From assembly GCA_963784175.1 (NCBI GenBank), contig CAWAQJ010000018.1, positions 124,001-188,000 on the forward strand: a stretch of DNA of 64,000 nt, written 5' to 3'. Below are positions 52,248 through 61,569 of this stretch, piece after piece; position 1 is the first letter of the stretch, and every line of letters starts with the position of its first letter. Position numbers and translations under genes: made by a program. The stretch comes from JAIBJN01 sp963784175. GTDB taxonomy: Bacteria; Actinomycetota; Thermoleophilia; Gaiellales; Gaiellaceae. The notes under the pieces were generated by a model. It was not told the origin of the DNA. It did not search any database and saw only the letters and a program-made list of their open reading frames with translations.

Positions 52248-53414
52248 TCACGGCTGGACGAAGGGCTCGCCCGGGATGCCGCGCCGGGGCGCCTTGCCTC
52301 CGAGCCAGACGTTGACCGTCGCACCGACGTCCGCGAACTCGCCGTCGTGCCGATGACCGGCCGCGTTTTTCCCCTCGACGTAGGCGAGGAGCAGTGCGTG
52401 CTCCCGCGAGTGATCGGTCGAAGGCGTCGTCGGGTCGCACCCGTGGTCGGACGTGAGGACGAGGAGGTCGCCCGGCCGCAGGGCATCGAGGATGTCGGGC
52501 AGGCGCCGGTCGAAGTCCTGCAGGCACCGGTGGAAGTTGACCGGGTCGTTGCGGTGCCCCCAGAGCATGTCCGTCTCGACGAGGTTCGCGAAGATCAGGC
52601 CCTGGTCCACCTCCCGGAGCAGCGTCTCGATCCGCTTGATGCCGTCGATGTTGGACTTCGTCGGGTGCGAATGGTCGACGTCGACGCCGGCGAAGATGTC
52701 GTGGATCTTGCCGACGCCGTGCACCTCGTTCCCCGCCTCGCGCACGAGCGTCAGGTAGTTGGGCTGCCGCGGCCTGAGCGACCAGTCGTGACGGTTGGGA
52801 GTCCGCGTGTAGCTCCCGGGCTCGCCGATGAACGGCCGGGCGATCACACGTCCGACCGCGTCCTTACCGGTGAGGATCTCACGGGCGATGCCGCAGGCCT
52901 CGTACAGCTCGTCGAGCGGAATCGTCTCCTCGTGGGCGGCGATCTGGAAGACGGAGTCCGCGGACGTGTACACGATCCACTTCCCGGTGCGCTGATGCTC
53001 CTCGCCGAGCTCCTCGATGATCTCGGTCCCTGACGCGGCCTTGTTGCCGATCACGCCGCGGCCCGTACGGTGGGCGAACTCCTCGATCACGGCCGAGGGA
53101 AAGCCGTGCGAATACGTCGGCATCGCCACCGGAGTGACGATGCCCATCAGCTCCCAGTGGCCTGTCGTCGTGTCCTTGCCCTTCGAGCGCTCGAAGAGCC
53201 TCCCGGCGATAGCAGGGGCGTGCTCGAGGGGCGGGCAGCCCTCCAGATCCTCGATGTTCCCGAGGCCGAGCTGTTCGAGGTTGGGGAGGTCGAGCCCGCC
53301 GACGGCCTTTGCGACGTTGCCCAGAGTGTCGGACCCCTCGTCGCCGTACTCGTGCGCATCCGGGAGCTCGCCCGCACCAACCGCGTCCAGCACGATCACG
53401 CAGGCGCGCGGCAT
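52248..53414 (-). CDS. deoB: Phosphopentomutase
   Basis: The product has 388 residues. The metal-binding block is VIVLDAVGAGELPDAHEYGDEGSDTLGN, and GKDTTTGHWE carries the catalytic Thr. It interconverts (deoxy)ribose-1-phosphate and -5-phosphate, feeding DeoA products into sugar metabolism. A TAGAAT -10 box is 6 nt before the ATG. Confidence 0.96.
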   Translation of the reverse strand: MPRACVIVLDAVGAGELPDAHEYGDEGSDTLGNVAKAVGGLDLPNLEQLGLGNIEDLEGCPPLEHAPAIAGRLFERSKGKDTTTGHWELMGIVTPVAMPTYSHGFPSAVIEEFAHRTGRGVIGNKAASGTEIIEELGEEHQRTGKWIVYTSADSVFQIAAHEETIPLDELYEACGIAREILTGKDAVGRVIARPFIGEPGSYTRTPNRHDWSLRPRQPNYLTLVREAGNEVHGVGKIHDIFAGVDVDHSHPTKSNIDGIKRIETLLREVDQGLIFANLVETDMLWGHRNDPVNFHRCLQDFDRRLPDILDALRPGDLLVLTSDHGCDPTTPSTDHSREHALLLAYVEGKNAAGHRHDGEFADVGATVNVWLGGKAPRRGIPGEPFVQP

Positions 53415-53419
53415 ACGGC

Positions 53420-53430
53420 TATTCTAAGGT
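53420..53430. promoter_or_regulatory. Interlocked divergent -10 boxes of deoB and the 44-aa gene
   Basis: TAGAAT on the minus strand (53426-53421) is 6 nt before deoB. TATTCT (53420-53425) or TAAGGT (53425-53430) on the plus strand is 9 or 4 nt before the ATG at 53435. The two genes are only 20 nt apart. Confidence 0.4.
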
Positions 53431-53434
53431 CGCG

Positions 53435-53569
53435 ATGGAAACCGTCCTCGGCCTCTTCGGCATCGCCTTCTGGATCGCGGGAACGATCTCGCTTGCCGCA
53501 GGCGTTACCTACCTCGTCGTCAAGCTGTTTCCCGGCGACGACGCCGCCGCGCCGAAGCCCCAGTCCTAG
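53435..53569 (+). CDS. 44-residue single-helix membrane protein
   Basis: The ATG at 53435 opens a 44-codon frame beginning METVLGLFGIAFWIAG. One membrane helix runs to about residue 30, and the tail is polar (DDAAAPKPQS). It lies between deoB and ald, head-to-head with the former. The position and a leaderless-type start support it. Function unknown. Confidence 0.55.
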   Translation: METVLGLFGIAFWIAGTISLAAGVTYLVVKLFPGDDAAAPKPQS

Positions 53570-53575
53570 CCGGTT

Positions 53576-54703
53576 TCAGGTCACCGGCTCGAGCGGCAGC
53601 GCCTGCTCGAGCGGCACGAACGGGAGATCGTGCGCCTCGGCCACGGCCTCGTAGGTGAGCTTCCCGTCGAAGACGTTCATCCCACGCCACAGCGCCCGGT
53701 CGCGCACGACGGCCTCACGGACGCCCAGGTCGGCGATCGCCTCGACGTACGGGAGCGTCATGTTCGTGAGCCCGAAGGTCGAGGTGATCGGAACGGCGCC
53801 GGGCATGTTGGCGACGCAGTAGTGGACGATCCCGTCGACCTCGTAGATGGGATCCGAGTGCGTCGTCGGCCGTGACGTCTCGAAGCATCCGCCCTGGTCG
53901 ATCGCGACGTCGACGAGGACGGCGCCGGGCTTCAGGCCGGCGAGCATGTCGCGCGTGATGAGCTTCGGGGCACGGGCCCCCGGGATCAGCACGGCGCCGA
54001 TGATCAGGTCGGCGTCGGCCACCGCCAGCTCGATCTGGAGCCGGTTCGACATGCACAGGGTGATGCGCCCGTCGAGCATCATCTCGAGGTCGCGCATGCG
54101 CTCGACCGACTTGTCCATGATCCAGACGTCCGCCTGCATCCCCACGGCGATGAGCGCCGCGTTGTAGCCGACGATCCCGCCGCCGAGGACGACCACCTTG
54201 GCGGGCGGCACGCCGGGCACGCCGCCGAGCAGCAGCCCCCGGCCGCCCTGAGCCTTCTCGAGCGCCCAGGCGCCCATCTGCGTGGCCAGCCGGCCCGCGA
54301 CCTCGCTCATCGGCGCCAGCAGGGGAAGCCGTCCGTCGTCGGTCTCCACGGTCTCGTAGGCGATGCAGGTCGAGCCGCTCGCGATCAGGGCGCGCGTCAG
54401 CTCTTCGTCGGCCGCGAGATGCAGGTAGGTGAAGAGGACGAGGCCCTCGCGCAGCCGGCCGTACTCTTCCGGGAGAGGCTCCTTCACCTTCAGCACCATG
54501 TCCGCCGTCGCCCAGACGTCCTCGACGGATGCGATCTGCGCGCCGACGTTCACGTAGTCCGAGTCGGGGAACGCGCTGCCGATCCCGGCGCCCGCCTCGA
54601 CGACGACCTCGTGGCCGCGCTGCCTCAGCTCGCCCGCGCCGGCAGGCGTGAGCGCGACCCGATACTCGTCCTGCTTGATCTCCTTGGCGACGCCGATCCG
54701 CAT
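53576..54703 (-). CDS. ald: Alanine dehydrogenase
   Basis: The product has 375 residues. The start is MRIGVAKEIKQDEYRVALTPAG (the family's Arg/Lys pyruvate site), and the Rossmann motif is VVLGGGIVGYNAA, followed by DKSVERMRDLEMM. It interconverts L-alanine and pyruvate with NAD. ATG 54703 gives the canonical start; the next ATG upstream adds a non-family MARL. No ribosome-binding site is clear. Confidence 0.95.
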   Translation of the reverse strand: MRIGVAKEIKQDEYRVALTPAGAGELRQRGHEVVVEAGAGIGSAFPDSDYVNVGAQIASVEDVWATADMVLKVKEPLPEEYGRLREGLVLFTYLHLAADEELTRALIASGSTCIAYETVETDDGRLPLLAPMSEVAGRLATQMGAWALEKAQGGRGLLLGGVPGVPPAKVVVLGGGIVGYNAALIAVGMQADVWIMDKSVERMRDLEMMLDGRITLCMSNRLQIELAVADADLIIGAVLIPGARAPKLITRDMLAGLKPGAVLVDVAIDQGGCFETSRPTTHSDPIYEVDGIVHYCVANMPGAVPITSTFGLTNMTLPYVEAIADLGVREAVVRDRALWRGMNVFDGKLTYEAVAEAHDLPFVPLEQALPLEPVT

Positions 54704-54790
54704 GAGGCGGGCCAACGATAACCGAAGCGCCCGGCCAGGATGGCCGCATTTGCACGGAGTTCTCCGACCGGTGGGCGAAGGAGAGCGGCG

Positions 54791-55780
54791 TCAGGCCGTT
54801 CGGGTGCGCGCGATCGCCCCGGCGGCGAACGCAGCTGCGAAGAACCAGGGGTCGTCGTCTGGTCCGCGTCCCATGTGCGAGAGCGGGAGCCCCGCGCACG
54901 CCTCCTGCCAGCCCGAGACGTCGACCACCTCGAGGCCCTCGACGCCGGAAGGAGCATCCAGGCCTGCGGGCCAGGCGACCGGCACCGCGCCCGGGATCAG
55001 CTCGAGCGCCGCAACGGTGTGGTGCGAGAGCCCACGGTGGCGCTCGCGGGCATCGGCCTGCGAGACGCGCGGCGCGAGCACCGGGGACCCGCCCAGCGCC
55101 CCGGCCGCATTCGCCGCGTCGGCGGCCGCAAGACCGCCGTGCCCGTAGCGCGATCCGGTCCCGACGACGCCCGGGCCGATCCCACACACGACCGCGTCAG
55201 CGCCTGCCCCGAGGCAGGCGAGCAGTGCCGAGGCGGCCGAGACGCAGGCGAGGTCTCCGCCGAAGCAGGGGCCGACCGCGGCGGTCGCCTTCAGATAGCC
55301 CTTCTCGCGAAGGACGCGAACCGTGTCGGAGAGCGCCACGGGCAGCGCCCCACCAGGAAGCTGGACGTACGCAACGGCCAGGTCGCGGCCGAGCGCGGCG
55401 CACACAGGCGCGAGCTGGCTGTGGAGCGAGCAGCAGACGACCGGGAGCCCACCGAGCGAATCGGGCGTGGTCTCGCGGGCTTCCTCCTCGGCATGGACGA
55501 CCGCATGCTGGAGCGGCGTATACGGGAGCTTCATCACGTGCGCGCCTGCCTCCGCGGGCAACTCGAGCCCGCGCGTGAGGTTCGCGTAGAGGACGTCGAA
55601 GCCGCCGCTTCCGAGCTCGAGGTCGAGGGCCTGGACGTTCACGAGCACGTCGTCCCCGAGCGCAACCGGCCCCGTCAGCTCCGGATAGGCGATGCACGGC
55701 CGCCCGTCGACCTCGAGCCTGACGAGGCCGTCGTGTCGCTCCCGGATCTCCGTGACGGTCCCGCGCCGGAGCGTGACCAT
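54791..55780 (-). CDS. DUF3866 family protein
   Basis: The product has 329 residues. The family blocks VKLPYTPLQHAVVHAEEEA-type, LHSQLAPVCAAL and GPGVVGTGSRYGHGGLAAADAANAA are present. The function is unknown; the Cys and His clusters allow a metal enzyme. It starts 2 nt after the M20 peptidase stop. DUF3866 is, to my knowledge, mostly actinobacterial. Confidence 0.85.
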   Translation of the reverse strand: MVTLRRGTVTEIRERHDGLVRLEVDGRPCIAYPELTGPVALGDDVLVNVQALDLELGSGGFDVLYANLTRGLELPAEAGAHVMKLPYTPLQHAVVHAEEEARETTPDSLGGLPVVCCSLHSQLAPVCAALGRDLAVAYVQLPGGALPVALSDTVRVLREKGYLKATAAVGPCFGGDLACVSAASALLACLGAGADAVVCGIGPGVVGTGSRYGHGGLAAADAANAAGALGGSPVLAPRVSQADARERHRGLSHHTVAALELIPGAVPVAWPAGLDAPSGVEGLEVVDVSGWQEACAGLPLSHMGRGPDDDPWFFAAAFAAGAIARTRTA

Positions 55781-55782
55781 GC

Positions 55783-56889
55783 TCAGGCGCTCGCGCGCGC
55801 CGCCTCGACCAGCGCGAGCGTCACCCCGACCATCGCCTCCAGGTCGGCGACGGCGATCTCCTCGTCGGCGGTGTGCACGTTCGTCATCCCGTTCGCCATG
55901 TTCACGCAGTGCAGCCCGCGCTCGTTGAAGACGTTCGCGTCGGCGCCGCCTCCCACCAGAACTTCACGCGGCTCGAACCCTGCGCGCTGGAGCGCACTGC
56001 GGGCGAGAGCGAGCGCGGGATCGTCCGCCTCGAGCCTGTAGCCGCGGTACTTGTCCTCAACCGTCGTTTCGACCTCGCATTCGCTGAGCGAGGCGGCGAA
56101 CGCGAAGCAGTCGAGCATCTCCTGGACGAGCGCGGAGAGCTTCTCCTCGTTGCGCGAGCGCGCCTCGACAGCGAGTCGGCAGCGCTCGGGGACGACGTTG
56201 AGGGCGCTCCCGCCGTCGATCAGGCCCGCGTTGGCGGTCGTCTCGTCGTCGATCCGGCCCAGGCGGAGGTCCGAGATCGCCCGCGCTGCGGCGACGATCG
56301 CCGACCTGCCGTCCTCGGGGTTGATGCCCGCGTGGGCGGGCCGCCCCGTGAAGACGACGTCGAGCGCCCGACCGGACGGCGCGCCGACGACGATGTCCCC
56401 GACGGTGCCTGAGTAGTCGTAGACGAACCCGAGCCTGGCCTCGAGCCTGGTGTCGTCGAAGGCGAAGGCGCCCTCCAGCCCGGTCTCCTCGCGCGTGGTG
56501 AACAGCAACTCGACCCCCGCGTGGCGCCGGCCTTCGGTGAGAAGCAACCTCGTGGCCTCGAGCAGCACCGCGACGGCGGCCTTGTCGTCGGCGCCGAGGA
56601 TGGTGGCGCCGGCGTTCGTGACGACACCGTCCTCGACCACGGGCTCGATCGGGCCGCTCGGGGGCACCGTGTCGAGGTGCGCGCAGAGGAAGATCCGCTC
56701 GCCGCCCTCCTCGTTCGCCGGCAGCCGGGCGAGGACGTTGCCGAAGTCGTCCGTCTCCGACTCGATCCCGAGGCCGCGGAGGTACTCGCGGACGCGATCG
56801 GCGACCGCCTCCTCTTCGCCGGAGGGACTCGGGATGGCCGCGAGCTCGAGGAAGAGCGGGAGTACGTCCGAGGCCCAGGTGATCGACAC
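55783..56889 (-). CDS. M20 family metallopeptidase (tripeptidase-like)
   Basis: The product has 368 residues. Zinc-site blocks are FLCAHLDTVPPSG (His, Asp), GADDKAAVAV (Asp) and TREETGLEGA (Glu), with the dimerisation domain between. The late GGGADANVFNERGLHCVNM and NVHTADE complete the site. It resembles peptidase T and related tripeptidases. A TACAAT box is 7 nt before the GTG. Confidence 0.92.
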   Translation of the reverse strand: MSITWASDVLPLFLELAAIPSPSGEEEAVADRVREYLRGLGIESETDDFGNVLARLPANEEGGERIFLCAHLDTVPPSGPIEPVVEDGVVTNAGATILGADDKAAVAVLLEATRLLLTEGRRHAGVELLFTTREETGLEGAFAFDDTRLEARLGFVYDYSGTVGDIVVGAPSGRALDVVFTGRPAHAGINPEDGRSAIVAAARAISDLRLGRIDDETTANAGLIDGGSALNVVPERCRLAVEARSRNEEKLSALVQEMLDCFAFAASLSECEVETTVEDKYRGYRLEADDPALALARSALQRAGFEPREVLVGGGADANVFNERGLHCVNMANGMTNVHTADEEIAVADLEAMVGVTLALVEAARASA

Positions 56890-56896
56890 GCGGGCG

Positions 56897-56902
56897 ATTG
56901 TA
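56897..56902 (-). promoter_or_regulatory. -10 box of the M20 peptidase gene
   Basis: TACAAT on the minus strand (56902-56897) lies 7 nt before the GTG at 56889. Confidence 0.5.
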
Positions 56903-56926
56903 GGCGCGAGGCCCGCGGCAGGCGCC

Positions 56927-56957
56927 GGACGCCCCGCCGGGCAGGGGCGGGGCGTCC
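56927..56957 (-). terminator. 12-bp stem terminator of the matrixin gene
   Basis: GGACGCCCCGCC (56927-56938) pairs perfectly with GGCGGGGCGTCC (56946-56957) around a 7-nt loop. It lies 21 nt after the stop at 56979 on the minus strand. A T-run is absent. Confidence 0.65.
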
Positions 56958-56978
56958 AGGGAACGCCTATGGGCGACG

Positions 56979-57689
56979 CTAGCTCTGCGAGCAGTCGTAC
57001 GGGCCCTCGCCGGGAGGCGTCGGGGCCGTCCCCTCGAGCGCCCAGGCGAAGACGAACGCGAGCGCGTCGACGTCGCAGTCCGAGAGCACGGGGTCGCCGA
57101 GGTCCGGCCACCCGTAGCCCATCAGGTCGGTGCTCTCGAGCAGGTTCGTCGCGTGACCGAGGCCGAGCGCGTGCCCGACCTCGTGGAGCGTGACCCAGCC
57201 GAGGTACTCGGGGTCGTACGGATCTTCGCCGAGGCTCGGCGGCAGGTCCGATCGCACCAGGATGTTCGGACACTTGTGATCGCCGCAGATCGCGTAGCCG
57301 CCGAACACCACGCCTCCGGCGGTCGGGACGTAGTGGACGATGATGTCTGCGGCCTGGCGCTTGGCGCCGGTCACGTTGCGCAACGTGATCAACCCGTCGA
57401 AGCACTCCTGGAGAGTGCTCGACCACGTCGCGATCGCCCCGTTGATCGCCGCCAGCTGCTCGGCGGTCGCGCTCGGGTGCGCCTGGACGGCGATGGTGAG
57501 GCTCGTGTGATCCCACCAGTAGCCGGGATAGAAGTTGTTCAGGATCACGAGCCCTTCGGCGTTGGACTCGGGCAGATTGCAGGTGGGCAAGCGGCTGCTC
57601 CCGGGCTCCTTCTTCCCCGCGGTGGCAACGGCGGGCACGAGGAGCGCGAGGCAGGTCGCAAGCACGAGGAAACCTCTCAAGACGCGCAT
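56979..57689 (-). CDS. Secreted matrixin-like zinc protease
   Basis: The product has 236 residues. A signal peptide (LRGFLVLATCLALLVPAVATA) is followed by a protease domain with HEVGHALGLGH, the metzincin zinc motif, and a later M in DLMGYGWP as the Met-turn. Two disulfide candidates occur (ICGDHKCPN). It is probably an exported peptidase. The ATG at 57689 follows AAAGGGGGT. It is separated from pyrG by 85 nt. Confidence 0.85.
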   Translation of the reverse strand: MRVLRGFLVLATCLALLVPAVATAGKKEPGSSRLPTCNLPESNAEGLVILNNFYPGYWWDHTSLTIAVQAHPSATAEQLAAINGAIATWSSTLQECFDGLITLRNVTGAKRQAADIIVHYVPTAGGVVFGGYAICGDHKCPNILVRSDLPPSLGEDPYDPEYLGWVTLHEVGHALGLGHATNLLESTDLMGYGWPDLGDPVLSDCDVDALAFVFAWALEGTAPTPPGEGPYDCSQS

Positions 57690-57774
57690 GGCGACCCCCT
57701 TTGCGAAGCGGTACGAAAACGCCGCATCTGCCCTCACAGACGCCCGTGGGCGAGAAACCGTGCGCGGCGGCGGG

Positions 57775-59421
57775 CTAGTGGCCGGCGGCTGCGGTGACCC
57801 TGCCCCGCTCGCGGGCGCGCTGGAGGGCGGCGCCGACGAAGTCGCGAAACAGCGGCGCCGGGCGGGTCGGGCGGGACTTGAACTCCGGGTGGAACTGGCT
57901 CGCCACGAACCAGGGATGGTCGGGGAGCTCGACGATCTCCACGAGGCGGCCGGACTGGAACGTGCCCGAGACGACGAGGCCCGCCTCGACGAGGCCCGGG
58001 CGGAAGTGGTTGTTGACCTCGTAACGGTGCCGGTGGCGCTCGTGGATGACGGCCTCGCCGTACGCGGCATGCGCGCCCGTGCCCTCTTCGAGGTCGACCG
58101 CGTCGGCGCCGAGCCGCATCGTGCCGCCGAGATCCTCGATCTCCTTCTGCTCGGGCAGGAGGTCGATCACCGGGTAGGGCGTTTCCGGGTCCATCTCGGT
58201 CGAGTTGGCTCCGTCGAGGCCGACCACGTGCCGCGCGAACTCGGAGACGGCCACCTGCATGCCGAGGCAGATGCCGAGATACGGGATACCGTTCTCGCGC
58301 GCGACGCGGCAGGCGGTGATCTTGCCCTCCCAGCCGCGCGACCCGAAGCCGCCGGGGACGAGCACGCCGTCGACGTCCTCGAGCTCGGCGGTTGCCTCCT
58401 CGAGGCTCATGCCCTCGGCGTCGAACCAGCGCACCTTCACGTCGACGCGGTGGTGGATGCCGGCGTGCTTGAGCGCCTCGTGGACGGAGAGGTACGCGTC
58501 GTGGAGCTTCACGTACTTGCCCACGAGGGCGATCTGCACCTCGCCGCTGCGCTCGCCGATCCTCACAGCGAGATCGTCCCACTCGCCCAGATCCGCCTCG
58601 ACATCGGGTAGGCCGAGCTTCTGCACGACGAGCGTGTCGAGGCCCTCGTCGCGGAGCGCCTGGGGCACGAGGTAGACGTCGCTGACGTCCTCGTTGGCGA
58701 TCACGGCCTTGGGGTCGACGTCGGCGAAGAGCGCGATCTTCTCGCGAATGTCGCGCGAGAGCGTGTCGGCCGAGCGGCAGATGACGACGTCCGGATGGAT
58801 ACCGATGCGCCGGAGCTCGTTGACCGAGTGCTGGGTCGGCTTGGTCTTGAGCTCGCCCGCCGTCTCGATGAAGGGGACGAAGGTGACATGGAGGTAGACG
58901 ACGTTCTCTTGCCCGACCTCGCGACGGAACTGGCGGATCGCCTCGAGGAACGGCAGCGACTCGATGTCGCCCACCGTCCCGCCGATCTCCGAGATGACGA
59001 CGTCGGTGTCGCTCACCTCGGCCACGCGACGGATGCGGGCCTTGATCTCGTTCGTGACGTGCGGGATGACCTGCACGGTCGAGCCGAGGTACTCGCCCTT
59101 GCGCTCCTTGCGGATGACCGAGTACCAGATCGAGCCCGAGGTGTGGTTGGCGTTCCGCGAGAGGTTCTCGTCGACGAAGCGCTCGTAGTGGCCGATGTCG
59201 AGATCGGTCTCGGCGCCGTCCTCGGTGACGAAGACCTCGCCGTGCTGGAAGGGGCTCATCGTGCCGGGATCGACGTTCAGGTACGGGTCGAACTTCTGCA
59301 CCTGCACGCGAAGCCCGCGCGCCTTCAGGAGCCGGCCGAGCGAGGCCGCCGAAATGCCCTTGCCGAGCGACGAGACGACGCCGCCGGTCACGAACACGTA
59401 CTTCGTCGGGCGGTCTCTCAC
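57775..59421 (-). CDS. pyrG: CTP synthase
   Basis: The product has 548 residues. The synthetase domain begins TKYVFVTGGVVSSLGKGISAASLGRLL, with QKFDPYLNVDPGTMSP, and the C-terminal GATase domain has the Cys in LGICLGMQ and the His/Glu in SQFHPEF. It converts UTP to CTP with glutamine. The GTG follows GGGAGGAAG and overlaps the glycosyltransferase stop (GTGA). Confidence 0.97.
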   Translation of the reverse strand: MRDRPTKYVFVTGGVVSSLGKGISAASLGRLLKARGLRVQVQKFDPYLNVDPGTMSPFQHGEVFVTEDGAETDLDIGHYERFVDENLSRNANHTSGSIWYSVIRKERKGEYLGSTVQVIPHVTNEIKARIRRVAEVSDTDVVISEIGGTVGDIESLPFLEAIRQFRREVGQENVVYLHVTFVPFIETAGELKTKPTQHSVNELRRIGIHPDVVICRSADTLSRDIREKIALFADVDPKAVIANEDVSDVYLVPQALRDEGLDTLVVQKLGLPDVEADLGEWDDLAVRIGERSGEVQIALVGKYVKLHDAYLSVHEALKHAGIHHRVDVKVRWFDAEGMSLEEATAELEDVDGVLVPGGFGSRGWEGKITACRVARENGIPYLGICLGMQVAVSEFARHVVGLDGANSTEMDPETPYPVIDLLPEQKEIEDLGGTMRLGADAVDLEEGTGAHAAYGEAVIHERHRHRYEVNNHFRPGLVEAGLVVSGTFQSGRLVEIVELPDHPWFVASQFHPEFKSRPTRPAPLFRDFVGAALQRARERGRVTAAAGH

Positions 59422-60638
59422 GGCTTCCTCCCGAGGGCGTCGAGCTCGCGCAGCCCGGGAGTCCGCTCGATGAGTCGGCCGAGGGACGTGCGCTCTCCGA
59501 GGAGGTTGAGGCCTGCGAGCGTTGCGATCGCGGCCAATCGTGAAAAACCGTGGAAGCGGTCCACGGACTTCAAGCCTACCACGGCCCCGAGCGTATTCGA
59601 TCCGGCGTCCCCCAGCATCGTCCTCTCCGCGAGATCGTAGGGAAGCAGCAGGACGGCCAGCCCGACCGGGGCGCCGAGCGGGCCGGCAGCGAGGAGGTAG
59701 GCCTTCAGGCACCGGCCCGGCTTCGTGTCGAGCTGGTTGAAGAAGTTGGCAGAGAGCGCGAAGAGCAGCGCGCCGCTCAGCGACCGCGTCCGGAGGAGGC
59801 CCACGAGCGGGATCCCGACGGCCTTGAGGACGCCGGTCGTCCGCCGCGCGCGCAGGTGCTCCCGGAAGCCACGCTGGTGGCCGCCGTAGAGGTCGTCCAG
59901 GAACCCGAGGAGCGTGACGAGCGTGATGCCGGGGTCGCCCTGGTTGGCGGTCGTCCACCCGATCAGCGGCAGCCGGTAGCCGCGGAAGTTGACCGCGAGC
60001 GGGCCCGCCGCGAGCACGGCGTCGACGAGCTGGCGGCCGCGATGGACGAAGCCCGCCCGGTCGCGGCCCGTCTCACGGTGGTCGAGGTCGAGCTCGATCT
60101 CCTCGAACGCGAGGCCGGCGCGAACCGCGTCGATCGTCATGCGCACCTCGCAGCCGAAGCCGGGCGCGAGCGGGAAGCAGGCCGCGCGGGCGCGCGCGCT
60201 GACGAGCCGCTGGCCCGAGAGCGGCTCCCGCGGCGCGACGCCGGTGCGCAGGCGAACGAGCTCGCGGCCCACGCGCTTGGCGACCCCGAAGCCGCCGCCG
60301 ATCCTGCGCCGGAAGGCCGCCACCGCAAGATCGGCCTCGCTCTCTAAGAGCGGCCGGAGCGTGCCGCGCAGGTCGGCATCGCAAAGGAGGAGCCGGCCCG
60401 GCGGCGCGGCACGCTCCCCCGCGGAGAGAGCTTCGCCCTTGCCGAGTCGCTCGACCCTGATCACGACGGCGCCCGCGGATTCGGCCCGGCGCGCCGTTCC
60501 GTCCTCCGAGCGCCCGTCGACCACGAGGATCTCGGCGTCGGGAAAGTCCTTCCGCAGGGCTGCCACGGTCTCCCCGATCCTTTCCTCCTCGTTGCGCGCC
60601 GCGACGAGGACGGTCAGGGCGTCGAAATCCCTACTCAC
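59418..60638 (-). CDS. GT2 / PNPT (MraY-WecA-like) fusion protein
   Basis: The product has 406 residues. The N-terminal half is GT2-like (VLVAARNEEERIGETVAAL, ILVVDGRSEDGTA, LLLCDADLR). The C-terminal half has membrane helices and the PNPT motifs: DD in GFLDDLYGG, N..N..D in SANFFNQLD, and LGDAGSNTLG. PNPT enzymes transfer a sugar-1-phosphate to polyprenyl phosphate. It is placed between steB and pyrG with GTG overlaps (8 and 4 nt). Envelope-polymer synthesis is inferred. Confidence 0.78.
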   Translation of the reverse strand: MSRDFDALTVLVAARNEEERIGETVAALRKDFPDAEILVVDGRSEDGTARRAESAGAVVIRVERLGKGEALSAGERAAPPGRLLLCDADLRGTLRPLLESEADLAVAAFRRRIGGGFGVAKRVGRELVRLRTGVAPREPLSGQRLVSARARAACFPLAPGFGCEVRMTIDAVRAGLAFEEIELDLDHRETGRDRAGFVHRGRQLVDAVLAAGPLAVNFRGYRLPLIGWTTANQGDPGITLVTLLGFLDDLYGGHQRGFREHLRARRTTGVLKAVGIPLVGLLRTRSLSGALLFALSANFFNQLDTKPGRCLKAYLLAAGPLGAPVGLAVLLLPYDLAERTMLGDAGSNTLGAVVGLKSVDRFHGFSRLAAIATLAGLNLLGERTSLGRLIERTPGLRELDALGRKP

Positions 60639-61563
60639 CCTCGTCCGTGACCGGTTCGAACGGCGGGACGATCCCGTCTGCCTCGTCGCTGACCCCGTAG
60701 TGGCCCGGCTCGGCGCCGTCGAGCAGGAGCGCGAGCGCGAGCCGCCCGGCCGCCTCGTCCACGTCGTCGACGCTCGAGATGCCCTGGTCGCGGTAGAAGG
60801 CGATCATCGCCGGGTCGTCCTCGCTCGCCGCGGTGCCGACCACGGGGATCCCGGCGTCGTCCAGGCCGCGCACGAGGCCTTCCATCAGCGAGGTCGTCGC
60901 CTCGGCCTCGGCCGCCGCCTCGTCGTCGCCGTTCGCATCGTCGGGAGGCATCCAGGTGAGAACGACGACGGCCGAATCCACGGCCGGGGCCTCCGGTCCC
61001 TCCCGCTCCTCGACCAGCTGCGAGGAGAGCGCGTCCCAGAGCGGCGTCTCCCCGCTCTCGGCGAGCTCGCGCCCCAGCTCGCGCCCCAGCTCCGAGTAGT
61101 CGCCGTCGTCGCCCGCGTAGCCGGCCAGGACCTCGTCCCCCTCGAGCGTGGAGTCGAGGTCCGTGCCGTCCACGGGGACGTTGAGCGCGACCACCCGGGC
61201 CGGAGAGCCGGCGTCCGCGTCGGCGAGCGTGCGCTCGATGTCCGCACGCGCGCTTCCGTCGGAAGGGCCGAGGAAGATCATCGCGACGTTCTCCCCTTCG
61301 AGCCGGCCGGACATGAGCGCGGGATATGCCCGAGCAAGGAGCTCCTCGGAGCCCTCGCCGCGCAGGTTCGCCGCGTCCTCTGCCGCGCGCGCCGCTTCGA
61401 GATCCTGCTGGAGACGCTGGTTGTCGTTGCGGAGGTTCTCCTCCTCGAGGCCTTCGCTCGCGTCCGTGACCCGGCCGGAGACCGCCACGCCGAGCAGGAT
61501 GCCCACTGCGAGCGCGACGAACACCGCGGCCAGCGAAGCCACGTGGTAGCGGAGGCCGAACAT
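60631..61563 (-). CDS. SteB / MctB-like (DUF3186) membrane-anchored protein
   Basis: The product has 310 residues. The N-terminal membrane helix (RYHVASLAAVFVALAVGILLGVAVSG) is followed by a coiled coil and a large acidic extracytoplasmic domain. This is the layout of MctB (mycobacterial copper protein) and its corynebacterial partner SteB. A TAGGCT box is 6 nt before the ATG, so it may have its own leaderless promoter inside the operon. Copper transport versus division role is open. Confidence 0.85.
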   Translation of the reverse strand: MFGLRYHVASLAAVFVALAVGILLGVAVSGRVTDASEGLEEENLRNDNQRLQQDLEAARAAEDAANLRGEGSEELLARAYPALMSGRLEGENVAMIFLGPSDGSARADIERTLADADAGSPARVVALNVPVDGTDLDSTLEGDEVLAGYAGDDGDYSELGRELGRELAESGETPLWDALSSQLVEEREGPEAPAVDSAVVVLTWMPPDDANGDDEAAAEAEATTSLMEGLVRGLDDAGIPVVGTAASEDDPAMIAFYRDQGISSVDDVDEAAGRLALALLLDGAEPGHYGVSDEADGIVPPFEPVTDEGE

Positions 61564-61569
61564 GGGGCC

